Below, piece by piece: positions 44,221 to 52,614 of a DNA stretch of 64,000 bases; positions within the stretch are counted from its first letter, which is position 1, and each line of letters starts with the position of its first letter. The stretch covers positions 38,462-102,461 of the forward strand of contig JAFGMO010000039.1 in NCBI GenBank assembly GCA_016927475.1, written 5' to 3'. A program made the translations under genes and the position numbers. Origin of the DNA: Candidatus Aminicenantota bacterium. GTDB lineage: Bacteria > Acidobacteriota > Aminicenantia > Aminicenantales > Aminicenantaceae. The notes below the pieces were generated by a model that was given only the letters and a program-made list of their open reading frames with translations, was not told where the DNA came from and ran no database searches.

Positions 44221-44706
44221 TTATCCAAGACACACGATCTCGGCATCCATCGTCTTTTCGTCCAGAAGCACAGCCGTGCTTTTCCCCGTCACCCAACCGC
44301 CCGTCTCGCCGGGATTAATACAAATAACGCCGCTCTCTTTGAATATTTCAGGCCTGTGTGTATGCCCGTACAGGATAAAATGATATTTTCCTGAACGGGC
44401 CGCCCTTTTAATCTCATAGGGAACATGCATAAGCAGGAAGTTTAATCCTTCATACTTAAAGAAAAACGGGGCATCATTGATCTGTCCGATCCCGCTTATC
44501 TCCCGTTTGAGTCCCTGTTTCTCTCCATCACAATTTCCATACACCGCTTTAACAGGACAGTGAAGTCCGCTCAGTTCCTGAGCTGCAAACGGAGCGACAA
44601 AATCTCCTGCGTGAAGGACCAACCCGCAGCAGGAATCATTAAAGAGGCGTACTGCCTCCCGAACCATATTCAGATTGTCGTGGGAATCGGACATGATTCC
44701 TATCAT
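44221..44706 (-). CDS. YfcE/MJ0936-type metallophosphoesterase
   Basis: A 161-residue calcineurin-like phosphodiesterase. Metal motifs are IGIMSDSHDN (D, H), LHAGDFV, VYGNCDGE (Asn), LLMHVPYE (His) and ILYGHTHRPE (GHTH). Family members hydrolyse phosphodiesters with Mn2+ or Ni2+. The ATG at 44706 is chosen because the DxH motif begins at residue 6 and AAGGTG precedes it; 13 upstream codons in the frame have no match. A copy of the 28-base repeat is located about 33 bases upstream of the start. Confidence 0.88.
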   Translation of the reverse strand: MIGIMSDSHDNLNMVREAVRLFNDSCCGLVLHAGDFVAPFAAQELSGLHCPVKAVYGNCDGEKQGLKREISGIGQINDAPFFFKYEGLNFLLMHVPYEIKRAARSGKYHFILYGHTHRPEIFKESGVICINPGETGGWVTGKSTAVLLDEKTMDAEIVCLG

Positions 44707-44738
44707 AAGATTACACCTTCGTAAATAGCACAGCCGAG

Positions 44739-44766
44739 CCTGCACTATCCATAACTTTGGCCGACA
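44739..44766 (-). repeat. intergenic repeat copy B
   Basis: Minus strand reads TGTCGGCCAAAGTTATGGAT then AGTGCAGG, 25 of 28 matches to the consensus. It is 33 bases upstream of the phosphodiesterase start, in the same orientation. Confidence 0.55.
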
Positions 44767-44886
44767 CCATAAATAAAAATCGTGATATTTATCAGCTATT
44801 TATGATTTCCGGCAGCAACAAAAATGAATCACTTTCCCTCTTAATTGTCAAGAAAAAGTCGGCATTTTTGAAGGGCATAACAGGGT

Positions 44887-44915
44887 TTGCATAAATGAGA
44901 ATGCTGTATTATACT
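44887..44915 (+). promoter_or_regulatory. sigma70-type promoter of the cPGS-arcC-argF unit
   Basis: TTGCAT at 44887-44892, 17-base spacer, TATACT at 44910-44915. It lies 56 bases before the ATG at 44972, which has GAGGAG at a good distance (TTTTGAGGAGTTAACACA). Confidence 0.68.
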
Positions 44916-44971
44916 AAGGGTTTCATTTTTTCATTGACCTAATAAAATATTTATTTTGAGGAGTTAACACA

Positions 44972-46279
44972 ATGAGAAACGTAATCATAATGGGAGCAGC
45001 AGGAAGAGATTTTCACGATTTCAATGTTTATTTTCGTGACAATGAAAATTTCCGGGTCAAGGCCTTCACCGCTACACAAATTCCCGATATTGAAGACCGG
45101 CGATATCCTCCCGAACTGGCCGGAAGCCTCTATCCGGAAGGTATCCCTATCTACGCAGAGGATGATCTTTTCTCATTGATAAAAAAATGGGATATCGACG
45201 AAGTGATTTTCGCCTACAGTGATATCGCTCATGAAATCTTGATGCATAAAGCTTCATGGGTTCAAGCCGCTGGAGCAAGCTTTGTCCTCCTCGGCCCCAA
45301 CGACACCATGATCAAAAGCACGAAACCCCTCATATCCGTCTGCGCTGTCCGAACCGGATGCGGAAAGAGCCAGACGAGCCGGAAAATCGCCATGATGCTC
45401 AAGGAGAAGGGAAAAAAGGTAGTTGTCATTCGTCATCCCATGCCTTACGGCGACCTGGTCAAGCAAAAGGTCCAGAGATTCGCAACGTACGAAGACATGA
45501 TCAAACACGAATGTACCATCGAAGAAATGGAAGAATACGAACCTCATATAAAAAATGGCATTATTGTTTACGCCGGCGTTGACTACGGAGCCATTCTCGA
45601 GGAAGCCGAGAAAGAAGCCGATATTATCCTCTGGGACGGAGGAAACAATGACTTTCCCTTTTACCGGGCCGACCTTGAAATCGTTGTTGTCGATCCCCAC
45701 CGGCCCGGCCATGAATTGAAATATCATCCCGGAGAAACAAATTTTCGCAGAGCTCAGGTTCTGGTCATCAACAAAATGGATACGGCTGAAGAAAAAAAGG
45801 TCAACCAGGTGCTCGAAAACATAAAGGCTTTCAACCCCGAAGCAACGGTCATCAAGGCAAATTCAAAACTTATTGTTCCCGAGAGTGAAGCCATCAAAGG
45901 CAAAAAGGTCCTGGTCATTGAGGATGGTCCAACACTTACCCATGGCGAGATGCCTTACGGGGCTGGAGTCATCGCCGCTGAAAAATACGGTGCCGCCCAA
46001 ATTATCGATCCCCGTCCGTTTGCGGTCGGCAGTATCAAAGCCACATTCGACAAATACACCCACCTGGACAAAGTCCTTCCGGCTATGGGATACGGCCGGG
46101 AACAGATTGCCGAGCTTGCCCAGACGATTGAGAAAACCGACTGTGATCTCGTCGTCTCAGGCACTCCGATCGATCTCAGTAGGCTGATCAAAACCCATAA
46201 AAAGATACTCAGGGTGATGTATGACCTCGAGGAGATCGGCACACCGAATCTCCAGGATGTACTCAAAGACTTCGTATGA
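44972..46279 (+). CDS. cyclic 2,3-diphosphoglycerate synthetase-like P-loop protein
   Basis: A 435-residue protein similar to archaeal cyclic 2,3-diphosphoglycerate synthetase. The N-terminal Rossmann part (residues 1-130) starts MRNVIIMGAAGRDFHDFN; a P-loop domain follows with CAVRTGCGKSQTSRKIA near 125-141, AGVDYGAILEEAE, ILWDGGNNDFPFY (Walker B-like), DPHRPGHE and a guanine-type VINKMD motif (NKMD) that suggests GTP use. Archaeal enzymes make the thermoprotectant cDPG; bacterial homologues are of unknown role. It overlaps carbamate kinase by 4 bases and argF follows, so a function in carbamoyl-phosphate or arginine metabolism is more likely here than cDPG synthesis. Confidence 0.82.
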   Translation: MRNVIIMGAAGRDFHDFNVYFRDNENFRVKAFTATQIPDIEDRRYPPELAGSLYPEGIPIYAEDDLFSLIKKWDIDEVIFAYSDIAHEILMHKASWVQAAGASFVLLGPNDTMIKSTKPLISVCAVRTGCGKSQTSRKIAMMLKEKGKKVVVIRHPMPYGDLVKQKVQRFATYEDMIKHECTIEEMEEYEPHIKNGIIVYAGVDYGAILEEAEKEADIILWDGGNNDFPFYRADLEIVVVDPHRPGHELKYHPGETNFRRAQVLVINKMDTAEEKKVNQVLENIKAFNPEATVIKANSKLIVPESEAIKGKKVLVIEDGPTLTHGEMPYGAGVIAAEKYGAAQIIDPRPFAVGSIKATFDKYTHLDKVLPAMGYGREQIAELAQTIEKTDCDLVVSGTPIDLSRLIKTHKKILRVMYDLEEIGTPNLQDVLKDFV

Positions 46280-47220
46280 AACAAAAAATCGCACTTATCG
46301 CCTTCGGCGGTAATGCCATTCTGCCCAAGGACCAAAGAGGCCTTCAGACCGAACAGATGAAGAATGCCCAGAAGGCGGCCAGGTTGATGGCCCATATCAT
46401 CAAAAAGGGATACGAACTGATTATTGTCCATGGAAACGGTCCTCAGGTTGGAAACATTCTCATCCAAATGGAAGAATCCACAAACAAAGTTCCACCTTTT
46501 TCATTGGAAGTATGCGACGCCATGACCGAGGGAAGCATGGGGTTTATGCTGGAAAAAGCGCTCATCAATGAATTGCGGAAAAACTCTCTGGATAAGGAAA
46601 TAGCCACTATTATCACACAAGTTGTCGTCGACCGTGAAGATCCCGCCTTTGAAAATCCAACCAAACCGATCGGCCCCTTTTATACAAAATACAGGGCTCA
46701 GATGCTGGCCCGGGAGAAAAAATGGGCGATGATAGAAGATGCGGGAAGAGGCTACAGAAAGGTCGTTCCTTCCCCAAAACCCATCGACATCGTGCCAAAA
46801 AAAATCATACATGACCTGGTTCACTCGGAAAAAATCGTCATTTGTGCCGGCGGAGGGGGTATCCCCATCATCATCAACGGCCGGGGTTTGTTTCAAGGCG
46901 TGGAAGCCGTCATCGACAAGGATTATGCATCAAGCCTCATCGCAAGTGAAGTCAAAGCGGATTTATTTATTATATTGACTAATGTAGAACGAGTGTATTT
47001 AAATTATGGTACCGAACAAGAGGAAGCGTTGAACACTATGACGGTTAAAGAAGCGGAAAAATATTACAAACAAGGCCATTTTCCTTCAGGGTCTATGGGC
47101 CCCAAAATTTTGGCCGCTATCGATTACGTCAAAAACGGGGGAAAAGAAGTTTTGATCACCTCGGCCAGTTATCTCAAAGCGGCTCTTGTCAATCGATCAG
47201 GAACAAAGATCAAAGCTTGA
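46276..47220 (+). CDS. arcC: carbamate kinase
   Basis: A 314-residue carbamate kinase that interconverts carbamoyl phosphate plus ADP with ATP plus carbamate. It has IALIAFGGNAI at the N-terminus, VHGNGPQVGNIL, VVTQVVVDREDPAF, CAGGGGIPII and FIILTNVERVYLNYG, plus FPSGSMGPKILAAI at the C-terminus. Length is standard. It overlaps the cPGS-like gene by 4 bases and is followed after 16 bases by argF. No arginine deiminase is in the window, so the fermentative arginine pathway is incomplete here; carbamoyl phosphate from ornithine carbamoyltransferase could still yield ATP. Confidence 0.95.
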   Translation: MKQKIALIAFGGNAILPKDQRGLQTEQMKNAQKAARLMAHIIKKGYELIIVHGNGPQVGNILIQMEESTNKVPPFSLEVCDAMTEGSMGFMLEKALINELRKNSLDKEIATIITQVVVDREDPAFENPTKPIGPFYTKYRAQMLAREKKWAMIEDAGRGYRKVVPSPKPIDIVPKKIIHDLVHSEKIVICAGGGGIPIIINGRGLFQGVEAVIDKDYASSLIASEVKADLFIILTNVERVYLNYGTEQEEALNTMTVKEAEKYYKQGHFPSGSMGPKILAAIDYVKNGGKEVLITSASYLKAALVNRSGTKIKA

Positions 47221-47236
47221 ATATGAGGAGGGAGAT

Positions 47237-48154
47237 ATGTTCGAAAATTTCTTGAGCGTCCACGACATCAGCCCATATGATTTCACGCACACTATGGATC
47301 TATCTATCCAAATCAAAAAAAATCCAAAACACTACCGGACGGCACTCAGGAATAAAATTTTGGCCATGATCTTTCAAAAACCGTCCCTGAGAACGAGGAT
47401 GACATTTGAAGTGGGAATGCTCCAGCTTGGAGGAAGTGCTGTTTATCTGGGACCTTCGGATATACAAATGGGAAAACGGGAAACTCCCTATGACATCGGA
47501 AAAAATCTGGAACGCTGGGTTGACGGAATTATGATCCGTACGTTTGAACATCAGAATGTGATTGACCTTGCTGAAAGCACAAAAATCCCCGTTATAAACG
47601 CCCTGACTGACCTGCTTCACCCCTGTCAAGCTCTGGCAGACTTTCTTACCCTCAAGGAAAAAAAGGGAGATTTGTCCGGTCTCACCTTGGCCTGGTTGGG
47701 TGACGGGAATAACGTCTGCCACAGCCTACTTTATACGGCGGCAAAAACGGGAACAAAGATGCGGATCGCTACTCCCCAGGGATATGAACCCAAATCAAAC
47801 ATTGTCAAGCAGGCCGAGGAAGACGGCAAAGAATCAGGAAGTGAATTTGTTTTTACCAACGATCCGAGTGAAGCTGCTAAGGGAGCTGATGCCGTCTACA
47901 CGGATACATGGGCCTCAATGGGACAGGAAAATGAGCGGGAAGAGAGAAAAAAGATTTTCGCTCCTTTCCAGGTAAATGAAAACCTTATGGCCCAGGCATC
48001 TCCCGGAGCCTTTTTTATGCATTGTCTTCCCGCTCACCGGGGAGAAGAAGTCACGGATGCCGTTATTGATTCTCCGGCGTCTCTTGTTTATGAACAGGCT
48101 GAAAACCGGCTTCATGTCCAAAAGGCTATTCTTGTCCTCCTTCTCGGGAAATAA
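47237..48154 (+). CDS. argF: ornithine carbamoyltransferase
   Basis: A 305-residue transcarbamylase. The carbamoyl-phosphate site reads KPSLRTRMTFEVG (S-x-R-T-R), then DLLHPCQALADF, the SMG loop DTWASMGQENERE and HCLPAHRGEEVTDAVID, which indicates ornithine as acceptor rather than putrescine or aspartate. Start ATG at 47237 is preceded by GGAGGGAG; the frame extends 17 codons into arcC without match. With arcC it can run citrulline phosphorolysis to ATP or the reverse to make citrulline. Confidence 0.93.
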   Translation: MFENFLSVHDISPYDFTHTMDLSIQIKKNPKHYRTALRNKILAMIFQKPSLRTRMTFEVGMLQLGGSAVYLGPSDIQMGKRETPYDIGKNLERWVDGIMIRTFEHQNVIDLAESTKIPVINALTDLLHPCQALADFLTLKEKKGDLSGLTLAWLGDGNNVCHSLLYTAAKTGTKMRIATPQGYEPKSNIVKQAEEDGKESGSEFVFTNDPSEAAKGADAVYTDTWASMGQENEREERKKIFAPFQVNENLMAQASPGAFFMHCLPAHRGEEVTDAVIDSPASLVYEQAENRLHVQKAILVLLLGK

Positions 48155-48161
48155 AAAACAT

Positions 48162-50339
48162 ATGAGTCAAGAAAACGAAAACACAAAAATCACTCCAAAG
48201 GATATCCAATTCATCCAAAAATCACTTGAGGAGAGCCCAACTCCTCTGAAAATTGACGATTTGGTAACAAAGCTGGCTTTCAAGAAAAAATCCAGCCAGC
48301 TCAGCCAAGAGGTTAAAAAATATGACCCAAACTGTGTCTATGAAGTCGACGATCTGATTTATAAGGAATATGATGAACCTCTTACCGTGAGCAGCAAGGG
48401 TGCTGAACCCTTTAAGGAAGCCGTTGTTCTGAAAGTCGTTCAGAAAATCGTATACAACAGTTTCGACTATGAAATGCTGGAAGTTGATTTCACAGGCGGC
48501 GGTATATTCAGAAAATATATAGACTATATGAAAAAAACCAAAACGCAGGTTCTACTTCCCAGCAACTTCCAAGGAAAAGGTTCATCGCCTGAAATTGTCA
48601 AGAAAGATGATGATCCCCGCTTTCACCAGCTCCCCATGACGGAAAGAGACCTGAAAAAACTATCCAAGAATCTTAACGCAAATCTTTCAAAATCGGACAT
48701 ATTTTTCTCCTGGAACAATCACTGGCAGCTATTTGAGAAAAAAATAAACATCGAAGGCAAAAAGATCGAAACCATTCGCAAAGAACTCAAAAGCTCGGGA
48801 AAATCAGCTTCAACCATAGACTTGGTGGCAAAGCATCTAAATATCTCCCGGTCGGACGAAACATTCGATCTAACCTGTATGAGCTTGAATGTCGAACTTG
48901 AAAAAAAATACAAAAAAGATTTCATTTACGTTTCTCCGGAAGGGTGGGGCAGATGGCATTTGAAAACGTTCATCGACGATTTACCCCGGAATCTTGCTTT
49001 ATCATCCTCCAAGGCAAAAGTACCTTCCTTTGAAAATGAAGAAAGACCTGAATTGTCCACCGTCAAGGATTTTCCGCTGAAAATTTACCTCACCTGGCGG
49101 GAAATCGTTTCCGGGGGCGTTAAAATTCCGAGAAACCTCAACAAAGAGCTTTCCTATTCCCGGGAATACATATTCACGGATACGGAAAACGGCATAGAAT
49201 ATACCGTCTATTATTATCCTTCACACGGCTTTTTCCTCGGACTTAAAGAATTTTATGAAGAGAATAACCTCCCCCAAGGATCAAGCCTTACCCTTGAGCG
49301 GAAAGAACCGGCCCGGTTCAATTTTTGGGTAAAAAAGTCAAAGAAAAAACTATCCGTTTTAAAGCTCTCTTATGATGTAAAAAAAGATCGCTTTTTAGAT
49401 GGAGAAGAAGAGGTCTTTACCTTTGCCATTCCCAACAAAATCATTCACCTCGAGAAAGAAACTGTCAAAAAACTATTTTCTCTTTACGAGAGCCGAAAGA
49501 AACTCGACCTGAGAGAACTTCTCGTCTTGATATTCAAGAATTTCGGCATGGAAAATCAGGGTTTTTTCCTTCATTATCTCCGAGCATACCATCTGGCCGA
49601 CATGTTGAAAAGAACGACACAGGAAGACATAGAAAGAACCCTCATCAATTCCCATGAATTCCAGAAATCCGAAAAGAAAAAAGGCCTCTTTTCCTATATG
49701 GAAAAAGTAATCCCTGAAGAAGAAATCGTTAAAGCCCCCGAAGTTGCTCCAGAAGCGCCCGTTGAAGAAAAGATAAAATTTCCTTCCGAACAACCCGCCG
49801 AAGCCCCCTCAGAAGAAATCCGTATTGAAGCGGCGGAAGCGATTCCAACAGAAATCCTTCCCTCCGCTGACGGGGAATACCCGGAGCCGGTCGAACCGGA
49901 AGAAATAAAAAAAGAAAGGGAAACTGCGTTTGAAGAAGCAGCCCTTGAAGAACCTCCCCATGAGAAAAAACCGGAAAAAGCCAGGAAAGAAAAAGTATCA
50001 AAAAAGAAACGCGTGAAGCTTGTGGGTGAAAGAATGCCCCGCGGAAAAAAAGGGGCAAAAAGAATCTTAGAAGAACAGATAGAACTCGAAGAATCCGAAA
50101 GAGAAGCTTACGTTGCCATAAAAGCCAAGGAAAAGAAAGAAACCGTCGAAATAAAAGCGGAAGATACAAAAAAAGAGAAAAAAGAGCATCCGAAAACATA
50201 CAAATCAGAAGAACCGGTATTCGGTATGTTTGCTGAGAAGCTGAAATCAGCGCTGAATAAAAAAGAAACGGAACCATCGGAAAAATCCAAAGAAAAATCA
50301 CCGGGGAAAAAAATCAAGGATAAGGAAAAGGACGACTGA
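48162..50339 (+). CDS. large charged protein of unknown function with a disordered Lys/Glu-rich tail
   Basis: A 725-residue protein starting 8 bases after argF (ATG at 48162; the frame upstream lies inside argF). I recognise no family. The N-terminal 120 residues (TPLKIDDLVTKLAFKKKSSQLSQEVKKY) have a winged-helix-like pattern, and similar helix-turn motifs appear around 210-260 (KIETIRKELKSSGKSAS, LVAKHLNISRSDE), so a nucleic-acid-binding start is possible. Residues about 300-500 look like a folded beta-rich domain (IPRNLNKELSYSREYIFTDTENGIEYTVYYYP). From about 516 to the end the chain is low complexity, alternating acidic and Lys/Pro-rich. No signal peptide or membrane span is visible. Confidence 0.8.
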   Translation: MSQENENTKITPKDIQFIQKSLEESPTPLKIDDLVTKLAFKKKSSQLSQEVKKYDPNCVYEVDDLIYKEYDEPLTVSSKGAEPFKEAVVLKVVQKIVYNSFDYEMLEVDFTGGGIFRKYIDYMKKTKTQVLLPSNFQGKGSSPEIVKKDDDPRFHQLPMTERDLKKLSKNLNANLSKSDIFFSWNNHWQLFEKKINIEGKKIETIRKELKSSGKSASTIDLVAKHLNISRSDETFDLTCMSLNVELEKKYKKDFIYVSPEGWGRWHLKTFIDDLPRNLALSSSKAKVPSFENEERPELSTVKDFPLKIYLTWREIVSGGVKIPRNLNKELSYSREYIFTDTENGIEYTVYYYPSHGFFLGLKEFYEENNLPQGSSLTLERKEPARFNFWVKKSKKKLSVLKLSYDVKKDRFLDGEEEVFTFAIPNKIIHLEKETVKKLFSLYESRKKLDLRELLVLIFKNFGMENQGFFLHYLRAYHLADMLKRTTQEDIERTLINSHEFQKSEKKKGLFSYMEKVIPEEEIVKAPEVAPEAPVEEKIKFPSEQPAEAPSEEIRIEAAEAIPTEILPSADGEYPEPVEPEEIKKERETAFEEAALEEPPHEKKPEKARKEKVSKKKRVKLVGERMPRGKKGAKRILEEQIELEESEREAYVAIKAKEKKETVEIKAEDTKKEKKEHPKTYKSEEPVFGMFAEKLKSALNKKETEPSEKSKEKSPGKKIKDKEKDD

Positions 50340-50432
50340 GATCCCGCCCTCAGAAAAGTGTTATCCTTATACCACAAGCGGGCACATTTTTTTTCGGCAT
50401 AATAAGTAGTCCGATTCCTTTTTTTGCGATAT

Positions 50433-51578
50433 ATGAAAAAACCCATTGGTATGGCTGTTATCGGGGCCGGCATTATGGGCCTGAGCACGGCGTATCATCT
50501 GGCAAAACGGGGAAATAAGGACATCACCGTTTTTGAGAAAGGTCTGGCAGCACAGGCTTCAACCGGCTTGAGCGTCGGCGGATTTCGTCATCAGTTTTCC
50601 CTTCCGGCTAACATCATCCTTGCAAGGGAATCCATCCGTGTCTTGAAACATTTCAAGGAGATTTTTAGTTTTGATATCGGTTTCCGCCAGGACGGCTATC
50701 TTTTTCTGGCACAGCAGGAAAAAACCTGGACCGAACTTCTGACCGGGATTCAAACGCAACGCCGGATGGGCGTCCACGTTGATGATCTTACACCGGGCGA
50801 GATAAAAAAACGATGGCCCTATATCAACACAGGGGATATTCGAGGAGGAACTTTCGGCCCCAGCGACGGATACGCGGATCCCTATAAAACAGCCATGGGT
50901 TATTACTCTCACTCCCTAAAAATGGGGGTATCCATCAAAGAAAACACATCCGTTTTTAAAATCCTGGTCGCCAAAAACAGGATCTCGGGCATCGAGACAT
51001 CCGAAGGCGTTTTTTCCTGCTCCCGGGTTCTTCTCACAGCCGGCGCCTGGACAGCCGGTCTGGCCCGCACGGCAGGGATTGAACTTCCCATCAAACCTTA
51101 CCGCCGTCAGGTTTTTTTGACCAAAACCTTCGGCCTCATACCTAAACCGGTGCCCATGGTCATCGATACCGATATTCATTTTTATTTCAGGGGAGAAGAA
51201 CCCGGTCTTTTGATCGGCAAAAGCGACCTTGCCGAGCCTTCCAGTTTCAAGACCCATGTAGACAGAAATTTCTTGGAAAAGGTCATCGAAGACGCCGTAC
51301 ACCGTGTTCCCATTCTTTGTGATGCTCAAATACTCCGGGGTTGGGCGGGTCTTTATGCCGTGACTCCGGACAACAATCCCATCATCGGCCCATTGACCGC
51401 CGTAAACGGTCTCTACTGTGCAGCCGGTTTCTCCGGGCACGGATTTCAGCAAGGCCCTGCTGTCGGGCGTTTTCTCGCTGAATACATATCTGAAAATGCG
51501 GCATCCTTCGACCTGAACCCTTTCCGTTATGATCGTTTTTCAACGGGAAAAGAAAATAGAGAAAAAAGAGTGGTATAA
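50433..51578 (+). CDS. FAD-dependent oxidoreductase, DAO/sarcosine oxidase beta type
   Basis: A 381-residue flavoprotein. It starts KPIGMAVIGAGIMGLSTAYHLAKRG, the dinucleotide-binding fold, and continues with STGLSVGGFRHQFS and GWAGLYAVTPDNNPIIGPL, with AAGFSGHGFQQGPAVGRFLAEYI at the C-terminus, all typical of the DAO family that oxidises secondary amines or amino acids such as sarcosine, proline and hydroxyproline. Only 12 bases separate it from the ornithine cyclodeaminase-family gene, and a hydroxyproline dehydratase follows. In context it is likely a proline- or hydroxyproline-oxidising enzyme. Start ATG at 50433; a TTG three codons earlier is possible. Confidence 0.85.
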   Translation: MKKPIGMAVIGAGIMGLSTAYHLAKRGNKDITVFEKGLAAQASTGLSVGGFRHQFSLPANIILARESIRVLKHFKEIFSFDIGFRQDGYLFLAQQEKTWTELLTGIQTQRRMGVHVDDLTPGEIKKRWPYINTGDIRGGTFGPSDGYADPYKTAMGYYSHSLKMGVSIKENTSVFKILVAKNRISGIETSEGVFSCSRVLLTAGAWTAGLARTAGIELPIKPYRRQVFLTKTFGLIPKPVPMVIDTDIHFYFRGEEPGLLIGKSDLAEPSSFKTHVDRNFLEKVIEDAVHRVPILCDAQILRGWAGLYAVTPDNNPIIGPLTAVNGLYCAAGFSGHGFQQGPAVGRFLAEYISENAASFDLNPFRYDRFSTGKENREKRVV

Positions 51579-51590
51579 TCGGGGCTTGCC

Positions 51591-52583
51591 ATGAAAATAA
51601 AAATTTTATCGCGCTCTGACGTCCAAAATTCGGTTTCCATGCCGGAAGCTATCTCGATTATGAAAAAGGCCTTCGTCCAGCTTTCCCAAGGAAATGCCGA
51701 CATGCCGCAAAGGTCATCCGTTCACGGATATCAGGAAGAAGGAGTGGCCCTTATCATGCCGGCCTACTTGAAGGAAAGCGATTCCCTGGGGACAAAGATT
51801 GTTACCGTTTTTCCCCGAAACACGGAAAAAAACTCGCCGGCTATTCATGCGGTTTTTCTGCTTCTTAACGGCAGAACGGGAAAGCCGGAAGCCTTCATGG
51901 ACGCATCCTTCCTAACAGCCCTCAGAACAGGTGCCGCCTCCGGTGCGGCCACAGATCTGTTGGCACGAAGGAATGCTTGCACTGCGGCCATTTTCGGAGC
52001 CGGCGTCCAGGGACGAACGCAACTCGAAGCCGTTTGCCATGTGAGAAACATCACCAAGGCTATCATTTATGACAAAGACCGGGCGGCAGCCACCCTCTAC
52101 GCCGAAGAAATGAAAAAACGGGGCAAACCAATTCCCACCAATATCGTACCTGCAGTTTCACCTGAAGATACCGTTCAGGAGGCGGATATCATATGCACGG
52201 CTACCAGCTCATCCACTCCGGTCTTCCCGGATGAAGCGCTGAAAACAGGAGTACATATCAACGGAATAGGTTCATTCACACCGCACATGCAGGAAATACC
52301 CGAATCAACGATCAGAAGAGCCCGGATTATCGTGGACTGTCTTTCCGCCTGTCTGGCCGAGGCGGGCGACCTGATCATTCCCCTGGAAAAAGGGCTTATC
52401 CGTCAAGATCATATCGCGGCCGAGATCGGTGACGTATTTTTGGGAACAGCCGTAGGACGAAGGACGGATGAAGAGATAACATTCTTTAAATCCGTCGGCC
52501 TGGCCGTTCAGGATGTCGCTGCCGCCGGGTTGGTCTGGGAACGGGCTAAGTTTTTGGGCATCGGCACCGAGGTCGAACTTTAA
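51591..52583 (+). CDS. ornithine cyclodeaminase / mu-crystallin family protein, probable delta-1-pyrroline-2-carboxylate reductase
   Basis: A 330-residue protein with the family fold: SMPEAISIMKKAFVQLSQGNADMPQRSS, KIVTVFPRNTEKNSPAIHAVFLLLNGRTGKPEAFMDASFLTALRTGAASG, the NAD motif AIFGAGVQGRTQLEAV and IVDCLSACLAEAGDLIIPL. The family includes ornithine cyclodeaminase, alanine dehydrogenase and delta-1-pyrroline-2-carboxylate reductase. Its position directly before a trans-3-hydroxyproline dehydratase, as in known LhpH/LhpI pairs, supports the reductase role: it would reduce delta-1-pyrroline-2-carboxylate to L-proline. This is inferred from context, not residues. Confidence 0.85.
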   Translation: MKIKILSRSDVQNSVSMPEAISIMKKAFVQLSQGNADMPQRSSVHGYQEEGVALIMPAYLKESDSLGTKIVTVFPRNTEKNSPAIHAVFLLLNGRTGKPEAFMDASFLTALRTGAASGAATDLLARRNACTAAIFGAGVQGRTQLEAVCHVRNITKAIIYDKDRAAATLYAEEMKKRGKPIPTNIVPAVSPEDTVQEADIICTATSSSTPVFPDEALKTGVHINGIGSFTPHMQEIPESTIRRARIIVDCLSACLAEAGDLIIPLEKGLIRQDHIAAEIGDVFLGTAVGRRTDEEITFFKSVGLAVQDVAAAGLVWERAKFLGIGTEVEL

Positions 52584-52614
52584 GCCGCCGGAACATTCTA
52601 ACGAGGAGCGACCG

